A stretch of DNA of 64,000 nt from RYN-230 sp963782185. GTDB lineage: Bacteria; Actinomycetota; Actinomycetes; Streptosporangiales; Streptosporangiaceae. Of this stretch, positions 1 through 7,530 are shown piece after piece. The stretch is taken from NCBI GenBank assembly GCA_963782185.1, contig CAWAJB010000037.1, positions 17,372-81,371 of the forward strand, in the 5' to 3' direction. Under the pieces are notes generated by a model. The model had not been told where the DNA came from, made no database searches, and saw only the letters and a list, made by a program, of their open reading frames with translations. Numbering within the stretch: position 1 is the stretch's first letter; each line of letters opens with the position of its first letter. Both the position numbers and the translations under genes were made by a program.

Positions 1-689
1 AGCTCACGCTCGAGCGCCTTGACCGGGCCAGCGCGCCAGCCCTGCGCGAGGGACTGGGACACGGGATCGGGGAAGATGTCTTCCTCCCCCATCTCCACTG
101 CGTCGAGGATAGCCCGCGCGACAGACCCCGCAGAGGCTTTCGGTATGTCGAGGCCGCGGTTCATGTCGGTGTCCGTGGGGCCGGTCAGGACGGCATGAAC
201 CCTGATGCCCTGGCCGGCCAGCAGAGCCCGCAGCGATTGCGTCAGGGAGAACGCGGCGGCCTTGGAGACCGCGTAGGCCGGAATGAGCGGCAGGGGCGCG
301 AGGGCGTTCAGCGACAGGTTGTTGACGATGGCGCCCCGGGAATCACCGAGCAGCGGCAGGAAAGCCCGGGTCACGTCGTAGAGGCCGAAGAGGTTGACCG
401 CGAGGTGCCGCTCGAGTGCCCCGCGATCGCCCAGGTCATCGTAGAGCGCCACCCCGGCGTTGTTGATGAGGAGATCGAGGGAGTCGACCCGGCCGGCCGC
501 CGCCCGAATCTGCGCCGCGCTGGTCACGTCCAGGGCCAGGGGCGTGACGCGCCTGTCCGCGTGAGCCAGGGGCTGGCGGGTACCGGCGTACACCCGGCCC
601 GCGCCTCTCCTGCAGGCTTCCTCGGCCAGAGCCTGGCCGATACCACGATTAGCCCCGGTCACCAGGACCGCCTTGCCCTCGATGATCAT
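1..689 (-). CDS. SDR family short-chain dehydrogenase/reductase (3' end off window)
   Basis: NAD(P)-dependent short-chain dehydrogenase; substrate unknown. The reverse strand starts at ATG 689 after a clear AGGAGGAAGC ribosome site. The protein begins MIIEGKAVLVTGANRGIGQA: the cofactor motif TGxxxGxG is at residues 11-18, the NNAG motif at about 76-79, and a YAVSK catalytic Tyr/Lys follows near residue 150. About 229 residues are in the window and the frame runs off the left edge, so the C-terminus is missing here. Upstream lies an A/T-rich promoter with two inverted repeats (720-773), so the gene is probably repressor-controlled. The family is certain from the motifs; the reaction is not. 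Confidence 0.9.
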   Translation of the reverse strand, partial: MIIEGKAVLVTGANRGIGQALAEEACRRGAGRVYAGTRQPLAHADRRVTPLALDVTSAAQIRAAAGRVDSLDLLINNAGVALYDDLGDRGALERHLAVNLFGLYDVTRAFLPLLGDSRGAIVNNLSLNALAPLPLIPAYAVSKAAAFSLTQSLRALLAGQGIRVHAVLTGPTDTDMNRGLDIPKASAGSVARAILDAVEMGEEDIFPDPVSQSLAQGWRAGPVKALERE

Positions 690-719
690 GCTTCCTCCTG
701 CGTAGTGCGAGCTTGCGCT

Positions 720-773
720 TATCGCAACCAGTTGATTGCGATAAAATTTATAGCAACCTCATGGTTGCGTCAA
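720..773 (-). promoter_or_regulatory. Promoter with two repressor-type inverted repeats upstream of the SDR gene
   Basis: On the minus strand a TTGACG box (768-773) is followed 15 nt later by TATAAA (747-752); TAAATT (745-750) at 17 nt is an alternative. A perfect inverted repeat GCAACC-TCAT-GGTTGC (753-768) fills the -35/-10 spacer. A related one, GCAACC-AGTT-GATTGC (724-739, with 8-bp flanking arms 720-727 and 736-743), lies just downstream of the -10. The centres are 29 bp apart. This is the geometry of a dimeric TetR- or MarR-type repressor; the regulator is not in view. Confidence 0.6.
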
Positions 774-779
774 GTCCCC

Positions 780-911
780 GGTTCCCCGCGGGCGGCTGTC
801 CGGTTCCCCGCGGGCGGCTGTCCGGTTCCCCGCGGGCGGCTGTCCGGTTCCCCGCGGGCGGCTGTCCGGTTCCCCGCGGGCGGCTGTCCGGTTCCCCGCG
901 GGCGGCTGTCC
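780..911. repeat. Six perfect copies of a 22-bp GC-rich tandem repeat
   Basis: Six identical 22-bp units (780-801 and so on to 890-911), each containing the palindrome CCCGCGGG, then two degenerate 12-bp GGGGCCACCGGG-type units to about 948. It fills most of the gap between the SDR gene and the AAA+ ATPase gene. Open frames cross it on both strands, but their repetitive Pro/Arg/Gly content marks them as artefacts. There is no spacer variation, so this is not CRISPR. Confidence 0.95.
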
Positions 912-1042
912 GGGGCCACCGGGAGGCTGTCCCGGGGCCACCGGGCCGCCGCCCGGGGCCGTAGGCGATCAGGGCCGCAACCGATACGCTCGGCTGTGGC
1001 CGAGGCCGTCGGCGGCGGCCGCCGGAGCTGGAGGTCCAGTCT

Positions 1043-2539
1043 GTGGCCGATCACGCGCCAGACCAGCAGGCCCGCGAGTTCGCCGCGGCTTTCCGCGGAT
1101 TCCTGGACTGGATCCACGGCCCCTCCGGCGAGGAGAACGAGGTTTCGGCGCTGGTACGCAGCTTCCTGGAGGCCGGCGGCGAGCGCCATTCGGTCGTGAC
1201 GCGGGACCTGGCCCCGTTCGAGCACGTCAATCTGCAGACCGCCCTGGATGCGTGGTCAGCGGGCCCGGGCCGGACGGTGGAGGTCCGCGGCATCGCGCTG
1301 CCGCCGCATTACGGCGGCCTGACGCTGCAGCAGCTGGTCGCGGGCGAGTCGCTGCCCCCGCTCCGGCTCACCGCGCCCGCGCTGGCCGACCTGCCGAACG
1401 GGCCGGGCACGACCCTGGCCTGCCTGCGGCTGGCCCTCCTGCTCGTCACCGACCGGCAGGGCCGCTACATCGTGATGATCCAGGCCCCGAACGAGCACGA
1501 AAACAGCCTGCAGGTCGAGGTCGCGGGACTGCCGGTCAACCTGGCCCAGGGGCTGCTCGCCGAGCTGGACCGGATGCGCGCCGAACTCAACGTCTACCGG
1601 GGTCACCTGCTGGACGTGTCGCTCGACCCGATGGGCGGTGTCATCCTCAGCTTCGCCGGGCCGCCCGGCATCGGGCGCGACGCGGTCGTGCTCCCGGGCA
1701 CCGTGCTGGCCCGGGTGGAGCGGCACGCCCTGGGGGTCGCCGGCCACCGGGACGCGCTGCTGGCCGCCGGGCAGCATCTCAAGCGGGGGCTGCTGCTCTA
1801 CGGCCCGCCCGGCACGGGCAAGACGCATACCACGCGCTACCTGCTGGGCCAGATGAGCGGCTACACGCGCCTGGTCCTGACCGGCCGTTCCCTGGTCGCC
1901 GTGGGCGCGGTCACCGACCTGGCCCGTGCCCTGCAGCCTGCCGTCGTCGTCCTGGAGGACGTCAACCTGGTCGCCGAGGAGCGCTCGCTCGGCCCGGCCT
2001 CCAGCCCGGTCCTGTTCGACCTGCTGGACGCCATGGACGGAGCCGCCCCCGACGCCGACTTGCTGTTCCTGCTGACCACCAACCGTGCCGACCTGCTCGA
2101 GCCCGCACTCGCGGCGCGGCCCGGACGGGTTGACGTCGCGGTCGAGATCGCCCTGCCCGACGCCCCGGCCCGCAGGCGCCTGCTCACCCTCTACGGCCAG
2201 AACGTGCCGCTGGCCCTCACCGACGAGGACGTGGACATCGCCGTCGAGCGCACCGACGGGGCCACAGCATCCTTCCTCAAGGAGCTGATCCGGCGCAGCG
2301 TGCTGGAATCACTGCACGACGACCCGGCCCTCGCCGCTGTCACCGGGGCGCACCTGACCCGGGCCCTGGACGACCTGCTCGACGCCGCGCAGGCGGTGAC
2401 CCGCACCCTGCTGGGGGTGGGCGTTGACCCCGCCGACCTGCCCCCGGGGGGTGCGCTCTCGCCAGGCCCGGGCCGTGCGGGCATGATGGCCTACCGCCGC
2501 GCCCGGATGTCGCGCCACTTCGGCCACTACGGCGGCTGA
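1043..2539 (+). CDS. AAA+ family ATPase
   Basis: A 498-residue AAA+ ATPase, presumably a remodelling or unfolding machine; its partner is unknown. GTG start at 1043 with GGAGG about 8 nt upstream, and a TACGCT -10-like box at 985-990. The first ~240 residues are a non-conserved N-terminal domain. The AAA+ core follows: Walker A GPPGTGKT at 254-261, Walker B VVVLEDVN near 303-310, sensor-1 LLTTNRADLLEPAL, and the arginine-bearing ARPGRVD. The core resembles the CDC48/FtsH group, but there is no second AAA domain and no HExxH protease motif, so it is not FtsH. It ends with a short Arg/Gly-rich tail. It is a lone gene between a repeat array and a DUF664 gene. Confidence 0.85.
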   Translation: MADHAPDQQAREFAAAFRGFLDWIHGPSGEENEVSALVRSFLEAGGERHSVVTRDLAPFEHVNLQTALDAWSAGPGRTVEVRGIALPPHYGGLTLQQLVAGESLPPLRLTAPALADLPNGPGTTLACLRLALLLVTDRQGRYIVMIQAPNEHENSLQVEVAGLPVNLAQGLLAELDRMRAELNVYRGHLLDVSLDPMGGVILSFAGPPGIGRDAVVLPGTVLARVERHALGVAGHRDALLAAGQHLKRGLLLYGPPGTGKTHTTRYLLGQMSGYTRLVLTGRSLVAVGAVTDLARALQPAVVVLEDVNLVAEERSLGPASSPVLFDLLDAMDGAAPDADLLFLLTTNRADLLEPALAARPGRVDVAVEIALPDAPARRRLLTLYGQNVPLALTDEDVDIAVERTDGATASFLKELIRRSVLESLHDDPALAAVTGAHLTRALDDLLDAAQAVTRTLLGVGVDPADLPPGGALSPGPGRAGMMAYRRARMSRHFGHYGG

Positions 2540-2594
2540 GCCCCGGCCGGCGGCCCCCTCGGACTGTCGGGGGCAGCGCCTAGACTCCTCGCCC

Positions 2595-3134
2595 ATGACC
2601 GACGTGGACGAGCATGGCCGCCCGGAACCTCCCGTCGCGGCAGGCGAGGCCGCCACCCTGCTGGGCTTCCTGGATTACCAGCGCGCGACCCTGGCGTGGA
2701 AGTGCGCCGGGCTGGATGCGGCCGGCCTGGCAGCGACGGTCGCGGCGTCGTCGATGACGCTGGGCGGGATGCTCAAGCACCTGGCGTACGTCGAGGAATG
2801 GTGGTTCTCGGAGTGGCTGCACGACCGGAGCCCGGGACTCCCGTGGTCCGCGGCGGACTGGGACGCCGACCACGACTGGGACTGGCACTCGGCCGCCGGG
2901 GACTCTCCGGAGCAGATCATGGCCCTCTGGCGGGACAGCATGGCCCGCTCCCGGGAGCTGGTGGCCGAGGCGCTGGCCGGCGGCGGCCTGGGCCAGCTGG
3001 CCCGGCGCACCGGAACGGACGGATGGGCCCCCAGCCTGCGGTGGATCCTGGTCCACATGATCGAGGAGTACGCGCGGCACAACGGCCACGCCGACCTCAT
3101 CCGGGAATCCCTGGACGGGCAGACAGGCGAATAG
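2595..3134 (+). CDS. DinB/DUF664 family protein
   Basis: A 179-residue DinB-fold protein of the DUF664 type. The family has metal-binding four-helix bundles, several acting as mycothiol-dependent S-transferases or isomerases in actinomycetes. Supporting motifs are LGFLDYQRATLAWKCAGL near the N-terminus, the GGMLKHLAYVEEWW helix with a metal-ligand-type His, and a C-terminal helix HMIEEYARHNGHADLI with further His residues. It starts at ATG 2595. There is no convincing Shine-Dalgarno; a TAGACT box ends 8 nt before the ATG, so the mRNA is probably leaderless. It is convergent with the phosphatase gene, only 7 bp away. Confidence 0.85.
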   Translation: MTDVDEHGRPEPPVAAGEAATLLGFLDYQRATLAWKCAGLDAAGLAATVAASSMTLGGMLKHLAYVEEWWFSEWLHDRSPGLPWSAADWDADHDWDWHSAAGDSPEQIMALWRDSMARSRELVAEALAGGGLGQLARRTGTDGWAPSLRWILVHMIEEYARHNGHADLIRESLDGQTGE

Positions 3135-3141
3135 CGGCCGG

Positions 3142-3798
3142 TCAGCCGCAGCGGGGGCGGAGCGGGGCGGAAAACCCGGTCCAGCGCAGCTGGTCCGGCA
3201 GGTGCGCGGTGTCGTTGAAGCTGACCAGCGACGGCGGGAAGCCGGGCCGGTACAAGATCACCGTCAGCGCGCAGTTCTGCTGGTTCAGGCCGATCCAGCG
3301 CCAGTCCGGTGCGTGCAGCGCATGCCGGATGAACCAGCCGATCAGGAAGTTGTGCGTGACGATCAGCTCGTGAATGTCGTCCCCCGTCTCCTCCCCCGGG
3401 TCCCCCGTCTCCTCCCCCGGGTCCCCCGTCTCCTCCCCCGGCGCCCCCGTGAACCGCTCGATCGCCGCGTGGGCCAGCGCCGCCCCCGCCGAACGCTCCG
3501 GCCGGCTGTAGCTGCTGACCAGCCGGGCGTAGGACGCCGGCAGCCCGGCCGGATCCAGGTCGGCGGGGATGTAGTCGCCGACCACCGCGGACTCGGCCAG
3601 CGGCACGCCGGGCAGCCACCCGGCGATCAGCCGGGCCGTCTGCGCGGCCCGGGGCAGCGGGCTGTGATGGATCCGGGTCACCGGCAGGTTCTTCAGCCGC
3701 TCGCCGGTACGGCGCGCCTGTTCCTCGCCGGTGTCGCTCAGCCCGCCGCCTTCCGCCGCCTCGCCGTGCCGGACGAGGTAGAGGAAGCGGCTGGCCAT
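3142..3798 (-). CDS. Histidine phosphatase (phosphoglycerate-mutase-like)
   Basis: A 218-residue histidine phosphatase superfamily member. The catalytic LVRHGE motif is at residues 8-13 (His11 nucleophile). A downstream HHSPLPRAAQTARLI segment supplies the conserved Arg, and the second catalytic His lies in the LIVTHNFLIGWF stretch. The substrate is unknown. Start ATG 3798 with AGGAG five bases upstream. Odd feature: three copies of a 21-bp repeat (3381-3442) insert three GEETGDP-type heptapeptides in frame, probably as a surface loop. The repeat length is a multiple of three, so copy-number change would not break the protein. Confidence 0.88.
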   Translation of the reverse strand: MASRFLYLVRHGEAAEGGGLSDTGEEQARRTGERLKNLPVTRIHHSPLPRAAQTARLIAGWLPGVPLAESAVVGDYIPADLDPAGLPASYARLVSSYSRPERSAGAALAHAAIERFTGAPGEETGDPGEETGDPGEETGDDIHELIVTHNFLIGWFIRHALHAPDWRWIGLNQQNCALTVILYRPGFPPSLVSFNDTAHLPDQLRWTGFSAPLRPRCG

Positions 3799-3969
3799 GG
3801 CATCTCCTAATAAGAGTTAGCGCTGGCGGACCGGGCGGGAACCCCGGCGCCCGCCGGCGGGCGGCCGGCGCGGACGGGCAGGACCGCGGCGATCAGGACC
3901 GGGATAATCCCGTTGACCGGTGAGCAGGCCGAGCCTAGTGTGTCCGGCGGGCCGAGGCACGGAGCCGGG

Positions 3970-4125
3970 CACCCGGCCACGGGCACCCGGCCACGGGCAC
4001 CCGGCCACGGGCACCCGGCCACGGGCAGCCGGCCACGGGCAGCCGGCCACGGGCAGCCCGGCCACGGCAGCCAGCCACGGGCCACGGGCAGCCGGCGACG
4101 GGGCAGCCGGCCACGGGGCAGCCCC
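3970..4125. repeat. 14-bp tandem repeat array upstream of the GNAT gene
   Basis: Four perfect 14-bp CACCCGGCCACGGG units (3970-4025) and two CAGCCGGCCACGGG variants (4026-4053), then progressively degenerate copies to about 4125. It lies between the histidine phosphatase and the next gene and reads open in several frames on both strands. The frames through it are repetitive and are not considered genes. Confidence 0.9.
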
Positions 4126-4161
4126 CGGGCCGGGCGCCTCCGCAGACCACCCGGAGGCTAT

Positions 4162-5106
4162 GTGCGTATCCGCCCCACCACCGACGCTGACCTGGGCAGC
4201 GTTCTGGCCTGCCCGGTCACCGATCCGGTCGGGCTGGTCCCGCCCGCCCGCTACCGCGACGAGCTGGCCCGCCGCCAGTACCGGCCGGAGTGGACGTGGA
4301 TCGCGGAAGAGGCCGGCCGTATCCTGGCCCGCGCCGTCTGGTGGGGGTTCGGCCACGCCGCCCATCCGGTCGCGCTGGACTGCGTGTACGCCGACGACTC
4401 GTTCCCCGGCCGCGTGGCCCTGGCGGCCGAGCTGATCGCGGCCGGGCAGCAGGCGCTGCGCCCGCCGCACGGGGCGGTCCCGCCGCGCTACGAGATCGGC
4501 CTGCCGGTGGGCTGGCGCTCCGACCCCGCGGTCGCGGCGGCTCTGGGATGGCGGCGGGACGCGGCCGCCCGGGCCGGGCTCAGCGAGGAGCTCGAGCGGA
4601 TCCGGTTCGAGTGGACTCCGGACGCGGGCCTCCCCCGCCCCAGCGGCCGCCTGGTCCTGCGGCCCGAGCCGGACGACGGCGCGTTCCTGGGGGTGTTCCG
4701 GCAGATAGCGGTGGGCAGCCTGGACGTGACGACCCGGCGCGAGGTCGCCGCGCTGGGCGCCGGCCGCCAGGCGCGCGAGGATATGGGGATCTACCTGTCC
4801 ATGCCGGGCGACCGGGACTGGTGGCGGCTGGCCTATACCGCCGCGGGAGGACGGCTGGCCGGGATGATCCTGCCGAACCGGAACACCTATGGTGCGGTGG
4901 TGGGCTATCTGGGGGTGGTTCCCGGGATGCGCGGCCGCGGCTACATCGACGACCTGGTCGCCGAGACCACCCTGTTTCACGCCGGCCGCGGCGAGCCGCG
5001 GATCATGGCCACGACTGACACCACGAACCTGCCGATGGCTGCCGCCTTCGAACGGGCCGGGTACCGGGCCTACAGCGCCCGCTACGTGCTGTCGGAGCCT
5101 GGGTGA
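4162..5106 (+). CDS. GNAT family N-acetyltransferase, two-domain
   Basis: A 314-residue acetyltransferase; substrate unknown. The open frame extends upstream to 3913, but that part is only translated tandem repeat. I chose GTG 4162, which has GGAGG at 4153-4157 and begins the first recognisable acetyltransferase strand VRIRPTTDADL. The C-terminal half has the GNAT acetyl-CoA region GYLGVVPGMRGRGYIDDLVAE and ends with a typical NLPMAAAFERAGYRAY strand-helix. The N-terminal half looks like a degenerate second GNAT fold. It is convergent with the FUSC gene, with a 25-bp overlap of 3' ends. Confidence 0.8.
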   Translation: MRIRPTTDADLGSVLACPVTDPVGLVPPARYRDELARRQYRPEWTWIAEEAGRILARAVWWGFGHAAHPVALDCVYADDSFPGRVALAAELIAAGQQALRPPHGAVPPRYEIGLPVGWRSDPAVAAALGWRRDAAARAGLSEELERIRFEWTPDAGLPRPSGRLVLRPEPDDGAFLGVFRQIAVGSLDVTTRREVAALGAGRQAREDMGIYLSMPGDRDWWRLAYTAAGGRLAGMILPNRNTYGAVVGYLGVVPGMRGRGYIDDLVAETTLFHAGRGEPRIMATTDTTNLPMAAAFERAGYRAYSARYVLSEPG

Positions 5107-5633
5107 CCCGCCTGCGGGATGAGGCGCAGGGCGGACGCGACCGCGACGCCGACGACGACGCCGATGAGCGTGTCGGCGAACCGGAAGATGGGCTGCTCCC
5201 AGGCGTCGTGCGGGCTGACGCCGGCCAGGACCATGACCACCGCGGTGGTGATCGCGGCGGTGATCGAGTCGCCGGGCCGCCCGGCCAGCGTGGTGGCCAG
5301 GGCGCTCAGCCCGATCAGGACGGCCAGGGCCCAGGCGTGGAAGGGCAGGAAGATCAGGTAGATGAGGCACAGCACGAAGCTCACCGAGGTGGCCGCCATC
5401 CGGGTCACCGCGGCGCTCCTGCTCCCCGTGTAGCTCTCCCGGAATACGAAGATCGTCGCGACCACGGCCCACAGGCCGCCCAGCAGGGGGTCCGGCCGGG
5501 GAACCACGTACAGGTGGGCCACGATGGTACCCGCGAGCCAGAAAGTGGCCAGGCAGGCGAGGGCCAGGGCGGAGCTGCTGCGGACGGCTTCCAGGATCTC
5601 GGCCCGGCCGGGGCGTCTCAGGTGAGGTGCCAC
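5082..5633 (-). CDS. FUSC / aromatic acid exporter family membrane protein
   Basis: A 183-residue integral membrane protein with four or five hydrophobic segments (for example LALACLATFWLAGTIVAHLYV, the VSFVLCLIYLIFLPF region, and the C-terminal FADTLIGVVVGVAVASALRLI). The FRESYTGSRSAAVTRMAAT loop and the final DTLIGVVVGVAVA helix are typical of the short FUSC/ArAE group, the membrane half of efflux pumps or stress-associated membrane proteins. GTG start at 5633. The cargo cannot be deduced. Its 3' end overlaps the convergent GNAT gene. Confidence 0.75.
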   Translation of the reverse strand: MAPHLRRPGRAEILEAVRSSSALALACLATFWLAGTIVAHLYVVPRPDPLLGGLWAVVATIFVFRESYTGSRSAAVTRMAATSVSFVLCLIYLIFLPFHAWALAVLIGLSALATTLAGRPGDSITAAITTAVVMVLAGVSPHDAWEQPIFRFADTLIGVVVGVAVASALRLIPQAGHPGSDST

Positions 5634-5736
5634 GGTCTCGCCGTCCCGCCGCCGGAGTGTGCCGCTGTCAGTGCATTCATCCCGTCATTCCTCCCAGCCT
5701 TTGCGTATACCCGCCCGGGCCCGGAGGCCCTCACCC

Positions 5737-6984
5737 GTGCCGACGCCCGCTGACGGCCGGCCGCACAGCCAGCCCCGCGGCCAGCCGCCTGACCAGCCCC
5801 GCGGCCAGCCTGGCCGGCTGCGCTTCGCCGGGCTGGGTTATGCCCTGACCGTCCTGCTGACCGGGACGAACCTGGCCACCCCCCTGTACGCCGGCTACGA
5901 GCACGTCTTCCGCCTCTCGCCGCTGGACGTGACGCTGCTGGTGGCTGCCTACGCGGCGGCGGTCGTCGTGGCCCTGCTGATCTGCGGCCCGCTCGCCGAC
6001 ACGGCCGGTTACCGCCCCGTGCTGGCGGCCGGGCTGGTGGCGGCGGCCTGTGGCGCGGCCCTGCTGGCCGCGGCGGCGGGACCGGGCTGGCTGTTCGCGG
6101 GCCGGGCGGTGCAGGGACTGGCCGTGGGCACCTGTTCCGGGGCGCTCACCGCGGGGCTGGTGCTGACCGAGCCGCGCGGGCGGCGGGCCCGCGCGTCGTT
6201 CCTGGCCGCGACGGCGACCACCGCGGCCGTCGGGTTCGGCCCGGTGCTGGCCGGGGCGCTCGCGCAGTACGCTCCCGCCCCGCGGGTACTCAGCTACCTG
6301 GTGGAGATCGCGCTGCTGGTCCCGGCCGTGGCCGTGGTGGCGCTGCTGCCCGGCTCGCTGGGGAGGACGGGGCAGCGATGGCAGCCCCGGTGGCCGAGTC
6401 TCCCGGCGCCGATTCGCGCCGCGTTCCTGACCCCGGCCGTGGTGAGCCTGCTGGCCTGGGCGGTCGCGTACGTGGTGCTGGCCCTGGTCCCCTCCTACGC
6501 GGCGGCGGCGCTGGGCGGCAGCAACCTGCTCGTTGACGGCGCCGCGGCTGGCTCGCTGCTGCTGGTGGCGGCGCTCGCCCAGGCCGTCTGCCGGTCATGG
6601 GACCCGGCCCGGGCCCAGGCGGCCGGGCTGGCCGGCCTGGCCGGTGGCCTGGTCGGGCTCATCGCCGCCGGGTTCAGCACGGCCGGGCGGGCCGGCAGCG
6701 CGGCCGTGCTGTTCGCGGCGATGGCGGTGGCGGGCTGCGGGCAGGGGCTGGCGTTCATGGGCGGCCTGCGGCGGATCAACGAGATCGCCCCGGCGGAGGC
6801 CCGGGCCGGGACCGTCTCCATGTTCTACGTGGTGAGCTACGCAGGCAGCGGGCTGGTCACCGTGGGCGTGGGCCTGCTCGCCACGCTGATCGGCCTGACC
6901 GCGTCGGTCCGCTGGTCCGGGGCGGTGCTCGCGGCCGCGTGCCTGCTCGTGCTGGCCGCGTTGCCCCGGCACCACGGAGGGTGA
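5737..6984 (+). CDS. MFS transporter
   Basis: A 415-residue major facilitator with twelve predicted hydrophobic helices. The loop-2/3 signature is LICGPLADTAGYRPVLAAG, and a second ADPRG-like EPRGRRARASFLA motif follows helix 4. Start chosen at GTG 5737 because GGAGG lies at 5723-5727; the longer frame from 5659 has no ribosome site. Residues ~10-25 contain a short in-frame QPRGQPPDQPRGQPG repeat. It resembles AraJ/YnfM-type drug-efflux MFS proteins. The following ArsR gene begins 24 bp downstream and may be co-transcribed. Confidence 0.85.
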   Translation: MPTPADGRPHSQPRGQPPDQPRGQPGRLRFAGLGYALTVLLTGTNLATPLYAGYEHVFRLSPLDVTLLVAAYAAAVVVALLICGPLADTAGYRPVLAAGLVAAACGAALLAAAAGPGWLFAGRAVQGLAVGTCSGALTAGLVLTEPRGRRARASFLAATATTAAVGFGPVLAGALAQYAPAPRVLSYLVEIALLVPAVAVVALLPGSLGRTGQRWQPRWPSLPAPIRAAFLTPAVVSLLAWAVAYVVLALVPSYAAAALGGSNLLVDGAAAGSLLLVAALAQAVCRSWDPARAQAAGLAGLAGGLVGLIAAGFSTAGRAGSAAVLFAAMAVAGCGQGLAFMGGLRRINEIAPAEARAGTVSMFYVVSYAGSGLVTVGVGLLATLIGLTASVRWSGAVLAAACLLVLAALPRHHGG

Positions 6985-7008
6985 CCCGCGCTTCTTGCTG
7001 TTATCACA

Positions 7009-7351
7009 GTGGCGCGACCCCCGGGCGACGCGTCCCCGCAGAGCCGCCTGGCCGGGGTGATCGCGGCTCTGGACCATCCCGCCCGGCGGCGCATCGTGGC
7101 CACCCTGCGTGTCCGGGGCACGCATGTCAGCCAGCTGGCCCGCGACCTGGAAGTCAGCCGGCCGGTCCTGCACGCGCACCAAACTGCAGGAGGCCGGGCT
7201 GGTCACCAGCAGCCTGCGCTTCTCCGGTGACGGGAAGTCCCTCCGCCATTTCGAGCTGCAGCCATCCGATATACGGCTGACCCCCGAGATAATCGCCGAT
7301 TCGATAGACCACTTAATCGCCCAGCCGCTCCCCCGGGAAGGAACAGGCTAA
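7009..7351 (+). pseudogene. ArsR-family HTH regulator, reading frame broken
   Basis: Starts GTG 7009. Residues 1-~57 read RLAGVIAALDHPARRRIV and then SQLARDLEVSRPVLHAH, a classic winged-helix ArsR DNA-binding domain. At about 7180 the frame is lost, and the remaining C-terminal part (KLQEAGLVTSSLRFSGDGK to TAA 7349-7351) continues in the +1 frame. The family usually has two residues between VLHAH and the KLxEAGLV helix. A 5-bp deletion between short ACC repeats, or an assembly error, would explain the break. The gene is followed at once by a small membrane-protein ORF, a common partner arrangement for this ArsR subgroup. Confidence 0.7.
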
Positions 7352-7530
7352 TGCCCGGAAACCTATTCCGGAGTCCCTGGCAGATCGTCATCGGCCTTGG
7401 CATGCCATTGATTTATATCACCCTGAAGCTTGCTCAGGGACATCGAATAAAGGACGGGCCGCACGCCCCGGTCACGGCCGGGCGGCGCGGGACCGGACCC
7501 GGGCCAGGGCCTCGCGGGCCTGCGCGGTGA
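7351..7530 (+). CDS. Small single-span membrane protein downstream of ArsR gene
   Basis: A 59-codon ORF starting at ATG 7351, overlapping the ArsR stop codon by one base (TAATG), with AAGGA about 9 nt upstream. Residues 10-28 (WQIVIGLGMPLIYITLKLA) form one transmembrane helix. The last ~20 codons run antisense through the 3' end of the amidohydrolase gene and are Gly/Pro/Arg-rich, so the natural C-terminus may differ. The coupling to ArsR supports it being real. Function unknown. Confidence 0.4.
   Translation: MPGNLFRSPWQIVIGLGMPLIYITLKLAQGHRIKDGPHAPVTAGRRGTGPGPGPRGPAR

Noticed and set aside
780..4125. The repeat arrays at 780-911 and 3970-4125 as possible CRISPR arrays
   Set aside because: Units are contiguous and 14-22 bp with no variable spacers, and there are no cas genes.
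3817..5472. 551-codon minus-strand ORF across GNAT and FUSC genes
   Set aside because: It is antisense to a recognised GNAT gene, and its middle is translated tandem repeat (Gly/Pro/Arg/Ala runs).
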